Assembly (NCBI RefSeq): GCF_029962835.1
Contig: NC_080588.1
Coordinates: 65,744,001-65,808,000 of the forward strand
DNA length: 64,000 nucleotides
Reading direction: 5' to 3'
Source of the DNA: Magnolia sinica
Lineage: Eukaryota; Streptophyta; Magnoliopsida; Magnoliales; Magnoliaceae
In this document: piece after piece, positions 37,105 through 62,125 of the stretch
Layout: each line of letters begins with the position of its first letter
Numbering within the stretch: the first letter of the stretch is position 1
The notes under the pieces: generated by a model
Databases searched by the model: none
What the model was told of the DNA's origin: nothing
What the model saw: only the letters and a program-made list of their open reading frames with translations
Program-made: the position numbers and the translations under genes

Positions 37105-37782
37105 CCGCCAGATTTTGATCAACAGATACGATCAATGTAAAAGTGCACCATCTGATGGACCTATAAAGAACAGGGGAGATGAGGACAACGGGGGTGCCGG
37201 TGGCCAGCAGTAGACCCTTTGATGCCTAAGTTAGGATAGTGGATTCTGATAAAAGGTGGAGGCTCATGATTTTTATCTTACCTTTCTTCATTTAGGGTAG
37301 TCGTATATATAGAGTCTTCTAACAGTTCTGAAACTGTCGTGTATTAATGGGATATGCTAGAGAGTCCTTTTTTTGATGGGAAACTGCCTCCAAAGATGTC
37401 GCTAAGCCCACATCTATCAACGCAATCGTCGGCCGAGGCCAAGCTGGTTCCTCTCCTGAGTTTGGGGTGCACTCCCCTCCGAGTTATTCCTAAAAGCCTG
37501 GTCAGCTCGAGTGCCGAAGAGCTTGGGGCTTGAGCTCCTTCCCTTATGCGTAGTAGGCATTCCTGGTGAGGCGAGTCCTTTCCAACCGTGCTCTGTCTTT
37601 GGACAACTCAACTCGGGAGCTCATATTTGTGTTAGAGTAGCTCCTCGTCTCCCTGGATGGCCCGTCTACTTGGACCATTTCCACCCTAGCTCGAGGTCTA
37701 CCTCGGCTCAGAAGCACATCGCTTGTAGTTAGACTGTCGTTCTTTCCGCGTGAGGGCCCGGTTCGATTTTCCCCACAACACT
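37105..37782 (+). repeat. Possible solo LTR of another gypsy element
   Basis: LTR-like composition: 'gtgccggtggccagcagtag', 'tttgatgcctaagtta', a TATA-like gtatatatagag (37306), a GC-richer U5-like part and a terminus ...ccccacaaca. A left tgttg is present at about 37109, but a clean target duplication was not found. No internal region flanks it. Confidence 0.35.
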
Positions 37783-40700
37783 TTCGATTCATAGACACTT
37801 GTTTATCAAAACATATTCATTGCTTAGTTTTGATTTTTAACTGTCCAATAAATGTCTACCAATCCAAGTTACATCTAAACTGGGACCCTTGGACCGTTTC
37901 ATTGGATTACTTACATACCACAGATGCAATTAATTCGAAGTAATTTTTAATATGTGTCAACCATCACACTCTGTCTGAGAATGTCGGGATTAAAAAAAAA
38001 ACTCCAAAAAGGAAGATATGTTAAAAGTAGAATCTTCTTCTTCTTTTGTTCATAATCCTTACTTAATAGGATTATGATTAATGGGGATTTATATATTAAA
38101 ACCATAGTGGCAGACATTGCTAGCAAATAGGCACTGGTGGTCCATGGGCATACCTCGCCGACACACCTCACATGGGCACATGTGTTAATCAAGACAGATG
38201 ATTTGGTGGGCCATCGGTTGAATGGTTTATCATCATCGTTATTGCTGTCTTTGTCATCATTACCTCAACTGATGATCGACCATCGATTTTATGAATTCCA
38301 TCTGTCCAGTCAATCTCTGTGTAGCCTTATTTTGATAAGTGAATAAGCCTTCATATCTTCTCATTGACTCGATCGGAATCCATGATCTAAGTTCCTATGT
38401 ATTTTTCTTCTCATCTTTCCGACCTTTCAATACAATTAAAATTCCCTTACTGTACAGACCCATGTGATGATTCTTACCTCAAGTAATATACAGTCTGTAC
38501 AGTACTACTTGGGTTTCATTTTATACAAGTGGAGGGTCATGGTTCAGTGGTCTAAGCCATTGATTTGGTGGGCCAACCATGGATGGCCCATTTACAAAAA
38601 TCTTCAAAATGGAAAATTCTTCATTAGGAAGACTAATAAATAGACCGCAAGCAAAGAAAATACAATAATCGTTCACACTCAACAAAGAAAAGCCTTAAAT
38701 ATTAGGGGCAACTTTTGGTGAGTGCATTTAAAAATAAGACATGTTATAGGTAAAAATGGACTAACCAGATGAAAAGACTTGAAGACTATGAATTGCTTAA
38801 GGGCTCGAAAGTCACTCCAACCTTGGCTTCAGGTACCAACCTTAACCTCTCAAAAATCAACTTTGGAGGTCGACCTCCGAAACTAACCTCGACATCGGGA
38901 CAAATACACTTAATATATAAAGATATGATTATCTTCCAAGATATTCGTTATAAAAATAGAATTATCCTCCGAGATATTTGATATAAAGATAGGGTTTCCT
39001 TTGCTTTCTTTTTGTGTAGGTACTCGAAGGTCTAAAAAGAGTGGACTAAAGGACCTATCATGTCAAACCCATCTCTTTTGGAATCCTAAATATGATGATA
39101 CCACCGATCAATTCAATCTACATATGTCTCTCTCCCATCAATCGATACTAGTTGTAGTAATTGAAATTACCGTATTTGTCCGATGAGAAATGCAAAAATT
39201 TTGGATCTTAACTCGATGGGACATTGCTACTGCTAAAACATAAAAGAATTGAAATCTTAGATCAAAACACCATGTATAGATGGTATGAACTGCCTACACA
39301 AGAATTCTTGAACGGCAAACAACCATAGCCTCTTACTCATTACATTAAACAATTTCCGGATCATTAACTGTAGGCTTCACCCATACAAAATAAAAATCCA
39401 ATCCTACAGTAAAAGTTGTGAGCATTTGATCATTTTGAATTCTCATATGCTAAGATTATCCCCCAAGAAAAGAAAGAGGTCGAACAAAAGTAAGAGATTT
39501 GAAGAAGACTGGCAGAAGATGGAGAGCAAGAAGAACAAAATAGAGAGTAGATTAAAAGAATATGGTTCAATTGATTTTTTGATGTAAGACTATTTCTAGT
39601 AGTTGAAATCATCCTTCATTTGAAAATGCAAGACATTGTTAGAAGATCAAGGCCAATCTACAAGAATTTTGGTAAGAATTTCTTATGTCTTTCAAATTCC
39701 AACATACTTATTGTAATTTTTGTTTATTCAATGAAAAAGACATTAAAATCTTTTAGTCTTTTATACATTTGCTTGAAAACTCAAAAATCGGGTAAGAAGA
39801 AGTGTACGATGTTTTCTTTTTTTATAATCAGATTCCTTACATTTGGAATTTTCTATTTCCACATGCCTGTGGAGCTGTACACATCCATCCACAGGTGCAC
39901 GTCTTACATTATAACACTGCATGAGATCTAATCTTTTCGCAAGTGAGATACACTTTTAGTTCTTTTGATATAAATTTCAGGCCATTTCACATCTTTAGAA
40001 CACACATATCAATATAAAGCAACGGCTACAACCAAAAGTAATTGCCAGTTTACTTTGTAGCCCGTGGCCCACTTAAAACATTGAAATTCTCTGATTTTTT
40101 GGGCCTATGATCTGAGTACTATTTCCAACCTTATAAAAGGCTCGGATCTCACACTCCTGTTTAATATTTGTGTGCATGGTCAGGTGTGGATATGTACTGA
40201 TCTTCATGTGTGTGGGACTAGCAAACTACCTAATATCAAGCATCCTCGACTGGTCTTGTTTGGACTTGGCCAGGGTCAGTCCAAGCCCAGCCCAGTCGGC
40301 ATAGTAGGATTTAAGCCCAAGCCTACCTTGAGCCTGTGATGGGCCAAGAATAGGCTTGACTTCAGCCCTATAAGTTAATAATCACCTGTCCGAGCCCAGC
40401 CCTAGCCAAGTCCAGACTTGCCATCTTTAAAATTTGAAAAATGGTCGGAGAGAATGTTAATTGTTATTAATAGTTATGTATGAGAATGTTAATTAGAATT
40501 AAAATAATTTTTTTAAAAAATATTAATTATTATTAATATGATATTTAATTTAAATTAGTTATTAAATTTAAAAAAATATATTAAAATAAAAAAATCAAAC
40601 TTTTGATTTTACTCTTGGAAACAATAAACGAGTTTGACTTGAGCCGAGCTGGTGGGCTTTTATCATAGTCCAAACCTAGCCCAATTTATCAATTAATAAA

Positions 40701-41101
40701 TGATACAATCGTTCTCTTTATAGTAGATACACTGGACATTATTGGAAGTATGTGTACAGTGGAATGATCGCAAGGAGAGGAAGTACCTAATTTTCTGAGA
40801 TCAGTGATTTAGATCGTTGATCTGATGGGCCCAACTGAAGCCTGTGTATGGAAGATGATAAAAAAATCTTCAAAGTTGATAATTCTGAGCCTTCAGTTGT
40901 TGCCCATTAGATCAACGGTCTGGATCAATTAACCATTGGCCTCCCTGTGTGACGTATGTGCATTACCGAAAGGTAGTGATCCTTAACATTCGATGAGGGT
41001 CTACGAATAGATGGTTAAGGAAAGAAATGCACCCCCAACGCTCACGTTCAAAATGAAGCCAGCTAGGGATGCGACGGACGCGGATTAGCTACTGACAGGT
41101 T
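37783..41101. other. Intergenic DNA; fragments only
   Basis: 38780-39060 has 'tgtgtaggtactcgaaggtc', distantly like the LTR end of the 24-kb element (tgtgcaggcatacaagggtc), so it may be an old LTR. 40220-40690 is rich in 'agcccagccc' words around an AT-rich core, resembling 51870-52180. No gene is supported. Confidence 0.35.
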
Positions 41102-41600
41102 GAGTAGGCTCTCTCCTGAAGTGACGTCACCAAGTTTTGTGGGCCCCACCATGATGTATGTTTTGTATCCACACCGTCCATCCATTTGGAAAGATAATAT
41201 TAGGGCATGATTCAAAGAATGAGTCATATCCAAAGCTCGAGTGGAACCCACCACAGAAAACAGTGGGGAGAGTGACGCCCACCATCAAAAAGTTCTAAGG
41301 GCCACAAAAGTTTTCGATCAAGCTGGTATTTGCGTTTTCCTTTCTTTCATGTCTTCGTTAATATATGAACAGGTGGGATCTCAAATAAACATCACCATAG
41401 ACCTTTGGAAGGTTTCAACGGTGGTGGACGTCACTCTCCCCACCGTTTTCTGTGGTGGGGTCCATTCCATTATTGGATCTACCTGATTCTTAGGAACATG
41501 CCCTAAAATAATCTCTCTGAATGTATGTACGGTGTGGATACAACACATACATCATGGTGGCCCCACATAACTTGGTGACGTCACTTCATTAGGGAGTCTC
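41102..41600. mobile_element. Best-preserved foldback element, about 499 bp, with TGACGTCA at both ends
   Basis: The left end 'aagtgacgtcaccaagtt' and right end 'aacttggtgacgtcactt' are exact reverse complements. The similarity continues through gtgggccccaccatgatgt, tatccacaccgtccat and 'cagtggggagagtgacg', giving arms of about 200 bp around a loop of about 100 bp. No coding capacity. Same family as 14593-15082. Confidence 0.8.
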
Positions 41601-41629
41601 GCGCGTCAGGATGCAACTGCGTTTAGGGC

Positions 41630-42210
41630 AGTTAGGGGCTCCGTGGGACCCACCGTCATGTCAGGTTTTTATCTCCATTGTCCACTCATTTTACCATTGC
41701 TCATGAACCCAAAAATGAGGTAGTCTGAGTCTTGCCCCGGTGTTAGACTCACAAGAGTTTGAACACTAGGTCAAGGGTTTGAGATTGGTCAAGTTGATAT
41801 TTGTATTCATGGGGTAGGATGGTAGACGAACATCACAATGGGCTTTGGGAAGGTTTTAAAAACTCAAAATAGTGAAGCAAATAAGTGGATCACACAACAG
41901 AAAATATTAGTGAATGAAGCCCTATCATTAAAAACTTCTTAGGGACACAAAAGTTTTGGTTCAGGTTGATATTTGTGTTTTACCTTAACCATGTCTGAAT
42001 GAACTTATCAACAAGTTGGATGGCAAAGGTTTCAATGTTTGGTGTCATTATCCTCACGGTTTCCTGTGGTGTGGTCCACTCAAGCTTTAGATATAAATGC
42101 TTTATTTCTAGAATCATGCCCTAAAATGAACTGGAAAAATGGAATGACAGTGTGGATATAAAACACATACATCACAGTGGGCCACCACCCAATCCGCTTC
42201 CAGTTTACTC
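41630..42210. mobile_element. Foldback element interrupted by a SINE-like piece
   Basis: The left part (gggacccaccgtcatgtc) and right part (acatcacagtgggccaccac) are family arms. Between them about 41733-41795 reads 'cttgccccggtgttagactc ... caagggtttgag', like the tRNA-related SINEs. Boundaries are approximate. Confidence 0.45.
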
Positions 42211-44965
42211 AGGGAGGTTTCAAGGCCATCATCCATCCGTGAAGGGCTACATCAGATAAATGATTAGGATCACTGATACATTGGCCATCAAACTGTCCAA
42301 CGATAGAGTAAATGTCCTCGTGCGAAAATCTATGCTCTTTTCTAATACCTTGTCCGATGCTGAGCTCGCTACCAGGAAATCGAATTCCTTTTATTATACT
42401 AATTAAAACTTGATTGGGCTAATCGTGAATGTATGTGGTTTATCCACACCATTCATCCGTTTTTCTAGCTCATTTAAGGGGTTGATCTCAAAATTGAATC
42501 GTATCCAAAGCTCAAGCAGACCACATTACAAGAAACAATGGGTATAATGATTTCTGCCATTGAAACTTTTTTAGGCCCAAAGTAATGTTTATTTGTCATC
42601 AAACTTGTTGATAAGAAACACAAATATTAGCTTGATCCAAAACTTTGGATATGCTTCATTCTTTGGTTCGAGGCTTAAAATTATCAAGTAAAATGGATGG
42701 ATGGATGGAGTGGATAAAATACATAAACCAAAATGGACCCCACAGGATTTACTCAGCACATGTGATATTAGATGGGATTAGGTGGGATTGAATTGCATTT
42801 AATTCTCCCAAATATTTCCATGAATTTTGAAATCCACTAATTAAGGTGTACAAGTAACCGACATCCATTGTGAATTTCGCTCGTTGATTACAATTCAATG
42901 GTCTACCAAACTGAATTTTACTTAATCCAATATTTTTCTCACAACAAAATTTTTATCCCAAACATGAGAATTGGATAGCCCTAATACCATAGAAATTCCG
43001 GACATGCAATCATTACTTAATAATGATGTTAATTTCATCTAATATAATTCCAACTTAATCCTCTTCCCACTCGTATGACAATTGCATCCTACCCCATCTA
43101 GCATATTTATGGAGGGGCCATCGTTATGTATACACTTATCCATTATGTCCATCTCTTTTCTCCAATCATTTAATTTTCCTCAGTTTGATATGGTCCACTT
43201 AAGCATTGGATCTACCTCAAAAATGGGTAAAAACTTTACAATGATCAAGAAAATGAATGAATAGTATGAATATACGGATACATCACCCCCCCTACATGGA
43301 TGGACATGGATTGCATCCTATCATCACCCGTCTCTAGCCCCAAATGGGCAATTCTGTGAGCAGGCTCACTATGATGTATATGTTATCCACGCCTCCATTC
43401 CTTCTCTCAGATCATTTTAAGGTATATGCACAAAAATGAGGTAAATCCAATGCTTAAGTGGGCCATACTAAAATAATAAGCTTGGTTACATTAAATCCAA
43501 AAAGCATTAAATGCAAGAGTAATTTGTAGTATGTTCCACTTGAGTGTTGGATGTATTTTATTTTTGTCTTCATGTATTGAAATGATATGAGAAAAGGGAT
43601 GAAAGGCATGGATTAACAAATACATCTACGTGGGCCCACCCACAGAATTGCCTGTTCAGAGTTAGAGATAGGCGGGGTAAGACGTAATCCGCGTCCTCCA
43701 TAGATCCGCCAGGACAGTAGGAAAAGGACACAATCCACGAGCGTGGATTAAGTACTACCCTGCCCATTGGGAGCTCAAGACTGGCGAAGGCTCCAAGGGC
43801 CACTAAGGGGCAACCATGTATGAATTTTATTCATATTGTTTATCCATTTTTTTCTTATGAAGCAGTGGTGTTAAGGACGCCCACCATTAGAAAATCTTCT
43901 TAAGGTTCACCAAGTTTTTTACTTACCATCCAACCTTTTGATATGGTCTTATAGACCTGGGGGGGCATTCGGCGCAAGGCATTAGATGGGATTAGGTGAG
44001 ATAGAATTTCATATGGTCCCGTGCAATTCCATCCAGCATTTGGAGAATATGATAAAGGTTGGGATTAGGTGGGATGGAATTGCATCCGGTCCCATGCAAG
44101 ATTTTCATAGATTTTGAAATCCAATACACATGTGAGCCCCACATTGATGCATGCATTTATCCATGCCGTCCATCCATATACACTATTTACACGTGACATT
44201 ATGGTAATATATGTGTACAAGTGAATGACATCCGTTTTGAATTTGATCAATTGATTACAATTCCATGGTCCACCAAACATGATTTTACTTAATCTCATAT
44301 TTTCGGTAGCAAAAATTTTATCTCAAACATGGGATTGGATGGCTAGAACACCATGGTATTTCCAGACATACAATTATTGTGCAATAATGATGTTAATCCC
44401 ATCTAATGCAATTCAATACCATTCAATTCCACATACCAAACAAGCCTGGGTGAATTAAAAAAACTTTTGTGGTCCCGACAAAATTTTCAACGATGGTAGT
44501 TTAATTTCCACTATGTAGTTCATTTGAGCCTTGGATAGTAGCAATTTTTTGATTCATAATTTAAAATGATATAGAAAATTGTTGTACAGTGTGGATAAAA
44601 TTCATACATCACGGTGGCCCCTCTGTGGCCCTCGAGCCTCCACCAGTCCCGAGCTCCAAACAAGCGAACAACCTACTTTTCATTGTGGGCGCGGTCTGTG
44701 ACACACAATCTGCATTCTTCCTACTTTTGATTGGTTGTTACACTGTTTCGGATCACTTACGAGTTGTTTTTTTCTTGACACTCGACACGAATATTCGTGT
44801 GCATGCAAACACTGTACACGTGTCACATATGTACGTTAAAGATAATTTTCAAACCATATAAATACAGTAGATGGGCCACATATCACATTGATGGACCATC
44901 CTAAACCTCTGATCAATGGATATTCTTTTGTAAATTTCAAACCGTTCACTTCTCATTCTAGTTCT
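42211..44965. other. Intergenic DNA packed with degenerate foldback/MITE copies
   Basis: Pieces at 42410-42760, 43100-43300, 43360-43640 and 43800-44000. A MITE-like pair of ends lies at 43970-44455 (gcaaggcattagatgggatt against aatcccatctaatgcaattc, and 'caaacaagcctggg'), with a related partial copy at 42765-43060. No gene was recognised. Confidence 0.45.
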
Positions 44966-47600
44966 GTCATGCCCCGAAATTCGGATATCCGAATGAGGTA
45001 TTCGGGACCCGAATTCCAAAGTTCGTGAGTTATAATATAATGATATTTATTACAACCAATGTGATTCAATCAATTTCAATAAATATTCAACATCATATAA
45101 AAGAAAATATTGTTGAAATGTTTATTAAATTCAACTCTTTTGATATATATTTATATATATACACACACACACACACATCGAAATTTGGAATATAAACTAA
45201 AACCTAAATTACAAAAAAAAATTTAAATTGAATTTAAACTAAACTTAATTTTCTAGAAAAATAAAACTAATAGTAGAGGCCTGCCTGCTCGTAGTATTCC
45301 AGCTACACACTTGTGCATTTTTTAGTAAGATGAGCATAACAGCCCAATAGGGTCACTTCTTACCAAAAATTTAACATGTTTAGATAATATCAAATTTATA
45401 ACAATAAAGGAAAATAGAATACAGATAATGAATTTAAATAACAGAATTTTGAAAATGCTACGTATGTGATGTTTTCCATGAATACTCATAACATTTATGT
45501 CATTTCTTACAATATCATACCCAAGTGGATGGTTACGTTGCATTAACTCCCACATATTGGTACTTTATGGTGATTGACCCATTTATACGTTAGCTGGTCA
45601 GATTACTGCTCTAGTTATACCTTTGACGTATGTCCGCGCACACAATTGTACTCATACGCCGTACACAAAGGAGACTCCAAAGGATCCCGTGGGTTCTAGG
45701 GTCTTTCACCCAAGGGACACGGTTGCCCTACTTGCTGGCTTTAAGGTCTCTCACTCAAGGGACACGATCGCCCTACTTGCTGATATAACTATTTATTTTT
45801 TTATCACAATTAAATAATCAATAGAGAAGCATAAATAACATGAATAATTCTAAAATCACTAAAAATAAACAAATACTAATTTAATAAATCAAAATTCGAC
45901 ACTATGATACGGGTTCTATATAAGGTGCATAAATTCGATGTTATTAAAATTTAGTTTGTAAAATTTGTTAAAATATTAAGTTGTTTTCTATAATAGTGCT
46001 GAAAAATTTACAAGAAACTCTGAAAAGGCTGGAATACCAATTGTCTTAAAATTTGAATTTTGAATTTATTTACTTATTTACAATTTAAATAGATTCATTT
46101 ATTCAAAATTTAAATTCCTTTTTATTAATTTATAAAAGTTTAGTTACACCTTATATTTAAATTATTATTATTATTATTTTATTTTTATAACTTAAACTAA
46201 TGTTTAATTAGAATAATAATTAAAAGTTTGAATTAATATTATATTAAAATTTGACTTAATTAATTTAAGAAATCATACAAGTAAGAGTTCATAGTACTTA
46301 CCAAATAACTAAAAATTTGAATTATAATTAATTATTTTTAAGGCCTTCAAAGTCATCTTAAATTTGAATTTAAATTTACATTAATTTAATATTTACAACA
46401 AAAATAATAATTTTTAATTTCCAATTAGAATAATTAATATTAATTCTCAAACTCTAAAAATTAAAATTTCAATTTAAGGGCTTGTTAACAATTTAATTGT
46501 AACTACTTTACTTTAAATTAAATTAATTAATAATTTTAATATTTAAAATTTCACTCGATCCAGATTAATTTAATTAAATTAATTATTACTTATGAAATTA
46601 AATGCATATATTAAACAAGACTTAAAATTTACAAGTTACTTTAAGTTATTAATTCTATTTTTTAACTAAAAATAATTCTCAGTTAAATTCAACAATTCTG
46701 ATATAAAATAATAAAATCTATCTGCATATATTATATTACATCTGACTTAAAAAATTCATAACTTAATTTGAATATATTCTATTTTTAATAATTTAACTTT
46801 ATATAAATAAATTTTAAAATTTAGGAATAACTCATTTTAATTTTAATATTAACAAATATTTTTATATATAGAATTTATAAATTAAAATATAAACTTAGAT
46901 AAATTGTTTATTTTATTATGTAAATTTATTTTATTATATATATATATAAAACATCATGCATAAATGAATTTGATAATTAATATTTACTCTAATTAAACAA
47001 AATTTAAATCAAATATTCTAACTCATAATTAAAATTAAAATTTAGTGAATTTAATTTAATATACTTAAAACAAAATTTTAGAATTGATGTTAGAATAAAA
47101 TTGAACTTTATGAATCAATAAAATTCAATTAATATTAAAATTTTAAAAAATAATAATAACTTCATGCATAAATGAATTTGATAATTATATTTCTCAGAAA
47201 ACTATTTCAAAATTAAATCTCATAAATATATATATAAATAGAAAATTCATAAATGAATAGGATTACCTACATAATAATTAACTGTAATAATATTTCTATT
47301 AAAATTTTGGGAATAAATTTTATAATAGTTAACTGAAAATGATAAACTTCATGATAAGATCACCTATCTTAAAAGTCTGATGATCCGGCTCCGCTCTAAT
47401 CTCTCTCTCCTACTCTCTTTTGATCTATCTAGTTTTCTCTCTTCCTTTATTTCTTTTTAATATTATTGAATATTTGTTTATATCTTTCCTTTCTTTTTAA
47501 TGAATGTAAGTAATGAAGTGGAAGAGTAGGTAATGTAAGTAGTTTCGTTTCATAGGAGGGTTCGGTGCTCATTACCGTACAAAAAGGAATGAAGAATGGA
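44966..47600. other. Extremely AT-rich block, opening with LTR-like tgtcatgcccc and twin palindromes
   Basis: 44966 starts tgtcatgccccgaaattcgg, a common type of plant LTR start. A 2 x 45 bp repeat lies at 45701 and 45746. From about 45830 to 47340 the sequence is almost only A and T, with runs of 'taattaatta' and no open frames. It could be an old long LTR or element body, or a matrix-attachment-like stretch. Confidence 0.45.
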
Positions 47601-49167
47601 TGAGCTGGATTAGGCGGCTGTAATGTGCGGAAGATAAAAAAATTTATTTTTATTTTTATTTTTTTTTAATTTTTAGATATAGTGGGTCCCACTAACAATA
47701 ATATAAATCTACTTCGTCCATCATCTTGGCCTAATCACAAAAGGATATAAAATAAAAATTCAAGCTAATCCAAAACTCAAATAAGCCACGGACCAAAGGA
47801 CGGTAGAGTTGGTTATCAAAAAAAAAAAAGGTGAGTTGGTGCAAGTTCCTCGTGTCATCACCGTCATTTTGGCTGATACGATCATCCATTCACTTTTTCA
47901 TTCAATCCATCTGCATTAATCGGCGGTTTGGACTTAACATATGCTATCTGGGTGTATATTGATTTGTGCATCCATCTGTCTAAGTACGATAGGTTATTAG
48001 GTAAAGTATCCACATGACTTTTTTCGTTGTCTCTTTTTTTTTTGTTCCCTGTAAGGAGTTATATAATACTCCAGCGGTTGCGCTTGATACGCAGGCACTT
48101 AGAAATTGTACATATCGCACGTATTGACTCAAAATTAAACTGACTAAATTGTGGACCCCACCTTTTCTAATTAAAAAACCCAAAATTACATTAATGGAAC
48201 GATAACAAGCTCTGATTCATGTAGACTCATTTGTTGAAATAGGACCGTTGAAAATTTCTCATTTTTAACCGTTGGTATGATCAGATATCCAAAGCGTAAT
48301 TTTTGGTTCATGAACTAGGAAACCTAATTTAGACTTCTTAATTTGACCAAGCCACGTATGCAGTCTTTGATCAATTTCCAAGTGCATGCGTATCATCCAC
48401 CACGCTCTACCAGAGTATAAATATTTTTTCTCTTTTGTAAGTGGGGAGCTGTCATTATCAGTCAATTTCAACGACTTCGCAGCCGTTGAGGTTTAAGATC
48501 CCCATACGCAGGCTTCTCCACACACTTACACGCGGCACGTGTGTCAACACGCCGACACACGCCCCGAGTATATATAACATCTGACTCATACAAAAAGCGT
48601 GCCAAATGTGAAAACTCTCCGATGCAAAAATAAAACAGATGGGTCACATGGACGGTTGTTTCAGAAATCAACACGGTTCAAAGCCCATGTGTCCAAATTC
48701 CATGACTGAGTTGTGGGACAATCATATAAAAAGTATCACACACCTTATGAACGGTTCAGATTTCTCAAAAATCCACACGTATGACTTGTGTGAAGGTGCG
48801 TGAGGAAGAGTGTGCGTGTAGGGGTTTATCAAACTTCCGTTTACATTAACTTCCACCAAACCCTGTCCTAAAACCCTCTCCAAATAAAACGAGCAAAAGG
48901 CTATCCCAAATGTCATCAAACATCAACGACAAATTGACTTTTGGCCCCACTCTTTTGAATTCTCTACCCCCAAAAACTCCACCTTTTCCGCCCAAAACCT
49001 GGAAAATTCCTTTCTTTCTCCTCACATTACTTATCTTTTCTTGAAATTAAGACCCCAAAAAGTGAAAGCACAAACCCCTTTAAATCTCTTTTCTCTCTCT
49101 TTCTCTCCCTCTCTGTCTCTGATATTTCAAGCAAATGTAAGAGAAGAAAGAGGGGGGGAGAGGAGAT
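47601..49167 (+). promoter_or_regulatory. Upstream region of the CIPK8 gene with CT-rich leader
   Basis: 49085-49125 is a CT-rich run typical of plant 5' leaders, just before the ATG at 49168. A CACGTG lies at 48536-48541 and tatatataa at 48569, both about 600 bp upstream. No gene is supported in 47.6-49.1 kb. The transcription start is not determined. Confidence 0.45.
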
Positions 49168-60676
<11,509 letters not shown>

Positions 60677-61235
60677 GGTAATCATTTAGGACTCACCAAA
60701 TGCTTCTTGCTTTCCTGGTATGTTGCTACAATTAAATTCCTTAGATTCACCCATTGTGTTGACTGCAATATGTACCACTTCTTGTTTTCTTGATGCTGAA
60801 TCTCTCTTTTGGATGGAAGATTTTACAGATATAACTAATAAGTGATAACCCATTGAAGGATTCTCCAAGCAAATGTCTGAGCTACTTTTACATTTAAACC
60901 ACCAATTCATTTCAAGTTTAGATATAATTACCCACATCTTAAGGGTGCTTTTGAGGGAACCACATTCCTTCCAAAAAGAAGGGGAAAAAATTCACTGTAT
61001 CAAGTAGCACCTTTTTCGTCTGATACAAGTTGACTTGGTCAGAAATGTAGTCAATTCCCAGAGTTTCCATACATTGTCGGGTACCATATTTAAAGTATCT
61101 TTAATGTTTTTTTAAGAAAAGAAATAAAAGGGATCCAGATTGAATGCTCTTTAAATTATAAGAGGTACATTACTTAGCTAGTAGCAAGTCTGGGAGACTC
61201 ACTAGAAATGTTAAATCCTTGCCCTGATTATTTTT

Positions 61236-61320
61236 TTAACACACACGCTACATGGGCACTCGTACCCATGACCTCAGTGTTGAAATGCACTCTGTCTAAC
61301 ACTAAGCCATGAGTTGGAAC
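61236..61320 (-). mobile_element. tRNA-related SINE fragment, reverse orientation, CIPK8 intron 11
   Basis: Read on the minus strand: catggcttagtgttagacag ... caacactgaggtcatgggta. It has the same layout as 53392-53625. Confidence 0.45.
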
Positions 61321-61904
61321 CCTTGCAATGAATTTGTGAATACATTAAATTACCTATTTCACATGATGTGACCGCTGATAAATTTTGGACCACACCAAGG
61401 ATCACGACCCATATGTGACAAGCAAATTGCATTGGCAACATGTTTCCAGACTCTCTTAAATTAGACTACCAGTTGGTTATAATTTGTAATTTTTCCATCA
61501 TTCTTTGCATTGACGAAGACCATGTGCAAGCATGGATTGCACTGCATGTTGATTTTCATATGTTCAAGGGGGAGTTATCTTGAGAGGATGGATTTTGGCT
61601 TTTATTCTGTGGGCATGTTATGGAAAGAAGAGCAGCCATCACTTTCCAAGCTTGGCATGAAGGTGGTCCTGGGAAAAAAGGAAATTCTAGGTGGTAGATG
61701 GCTTTGCTAGCAGGTGTTTAGTCTCTTTGGGAAGAGAGGAACTTTCATATTGCAGCGACCTCCTCTCAGAAGTACTTGGGAAGGTTTTTTATGCTTTCAA
61801 GGAGTGAAACTAAATTACAATCTATAGACCGGGGGATAGTGGATTCATTATAGTGGGGGAAGTTGAAAGGATGGGAGGCTTTGGATGCAGATGGATTAGC
61901 AGGG

Positions 61905-62125
61905 GGCATTTTGGTAACTTGGAATCCTATTAGATGGTGTAAAGAAGATAGTTTGAAGGGTCAGTATTCTCTTCTTTGGCATTTTGGTAATTTGGAATCC
62001 TATTAGATGGCATAACAAAAATAAGTTTGAAGGGTCAGTATTCTCTTCTTTGGCATTTTGGTAATTTGGAATCCTATTAGATGGCATAACAAAAATAAGT
62101 TTGAAGGGTCAGTATTCTCTTTCTT
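61905..62125 (+). repeat. Three tandem 73-74 bp units inside the LINE endonuclease region
   Basis: 'ggcattttggtaa(c/t)ttggaa' starts at 61905, 61978 and 62052. Units two and three are almost identical. Only the third runs on into intact endonuclease sequence. Confidence 0.9.

Noticed and set aside
37417..37798. Small genes on either strand near 37.5 kb
   Set aside because: The GC-richer stretch is better explained as the U5-like part of a possible solo LTR.
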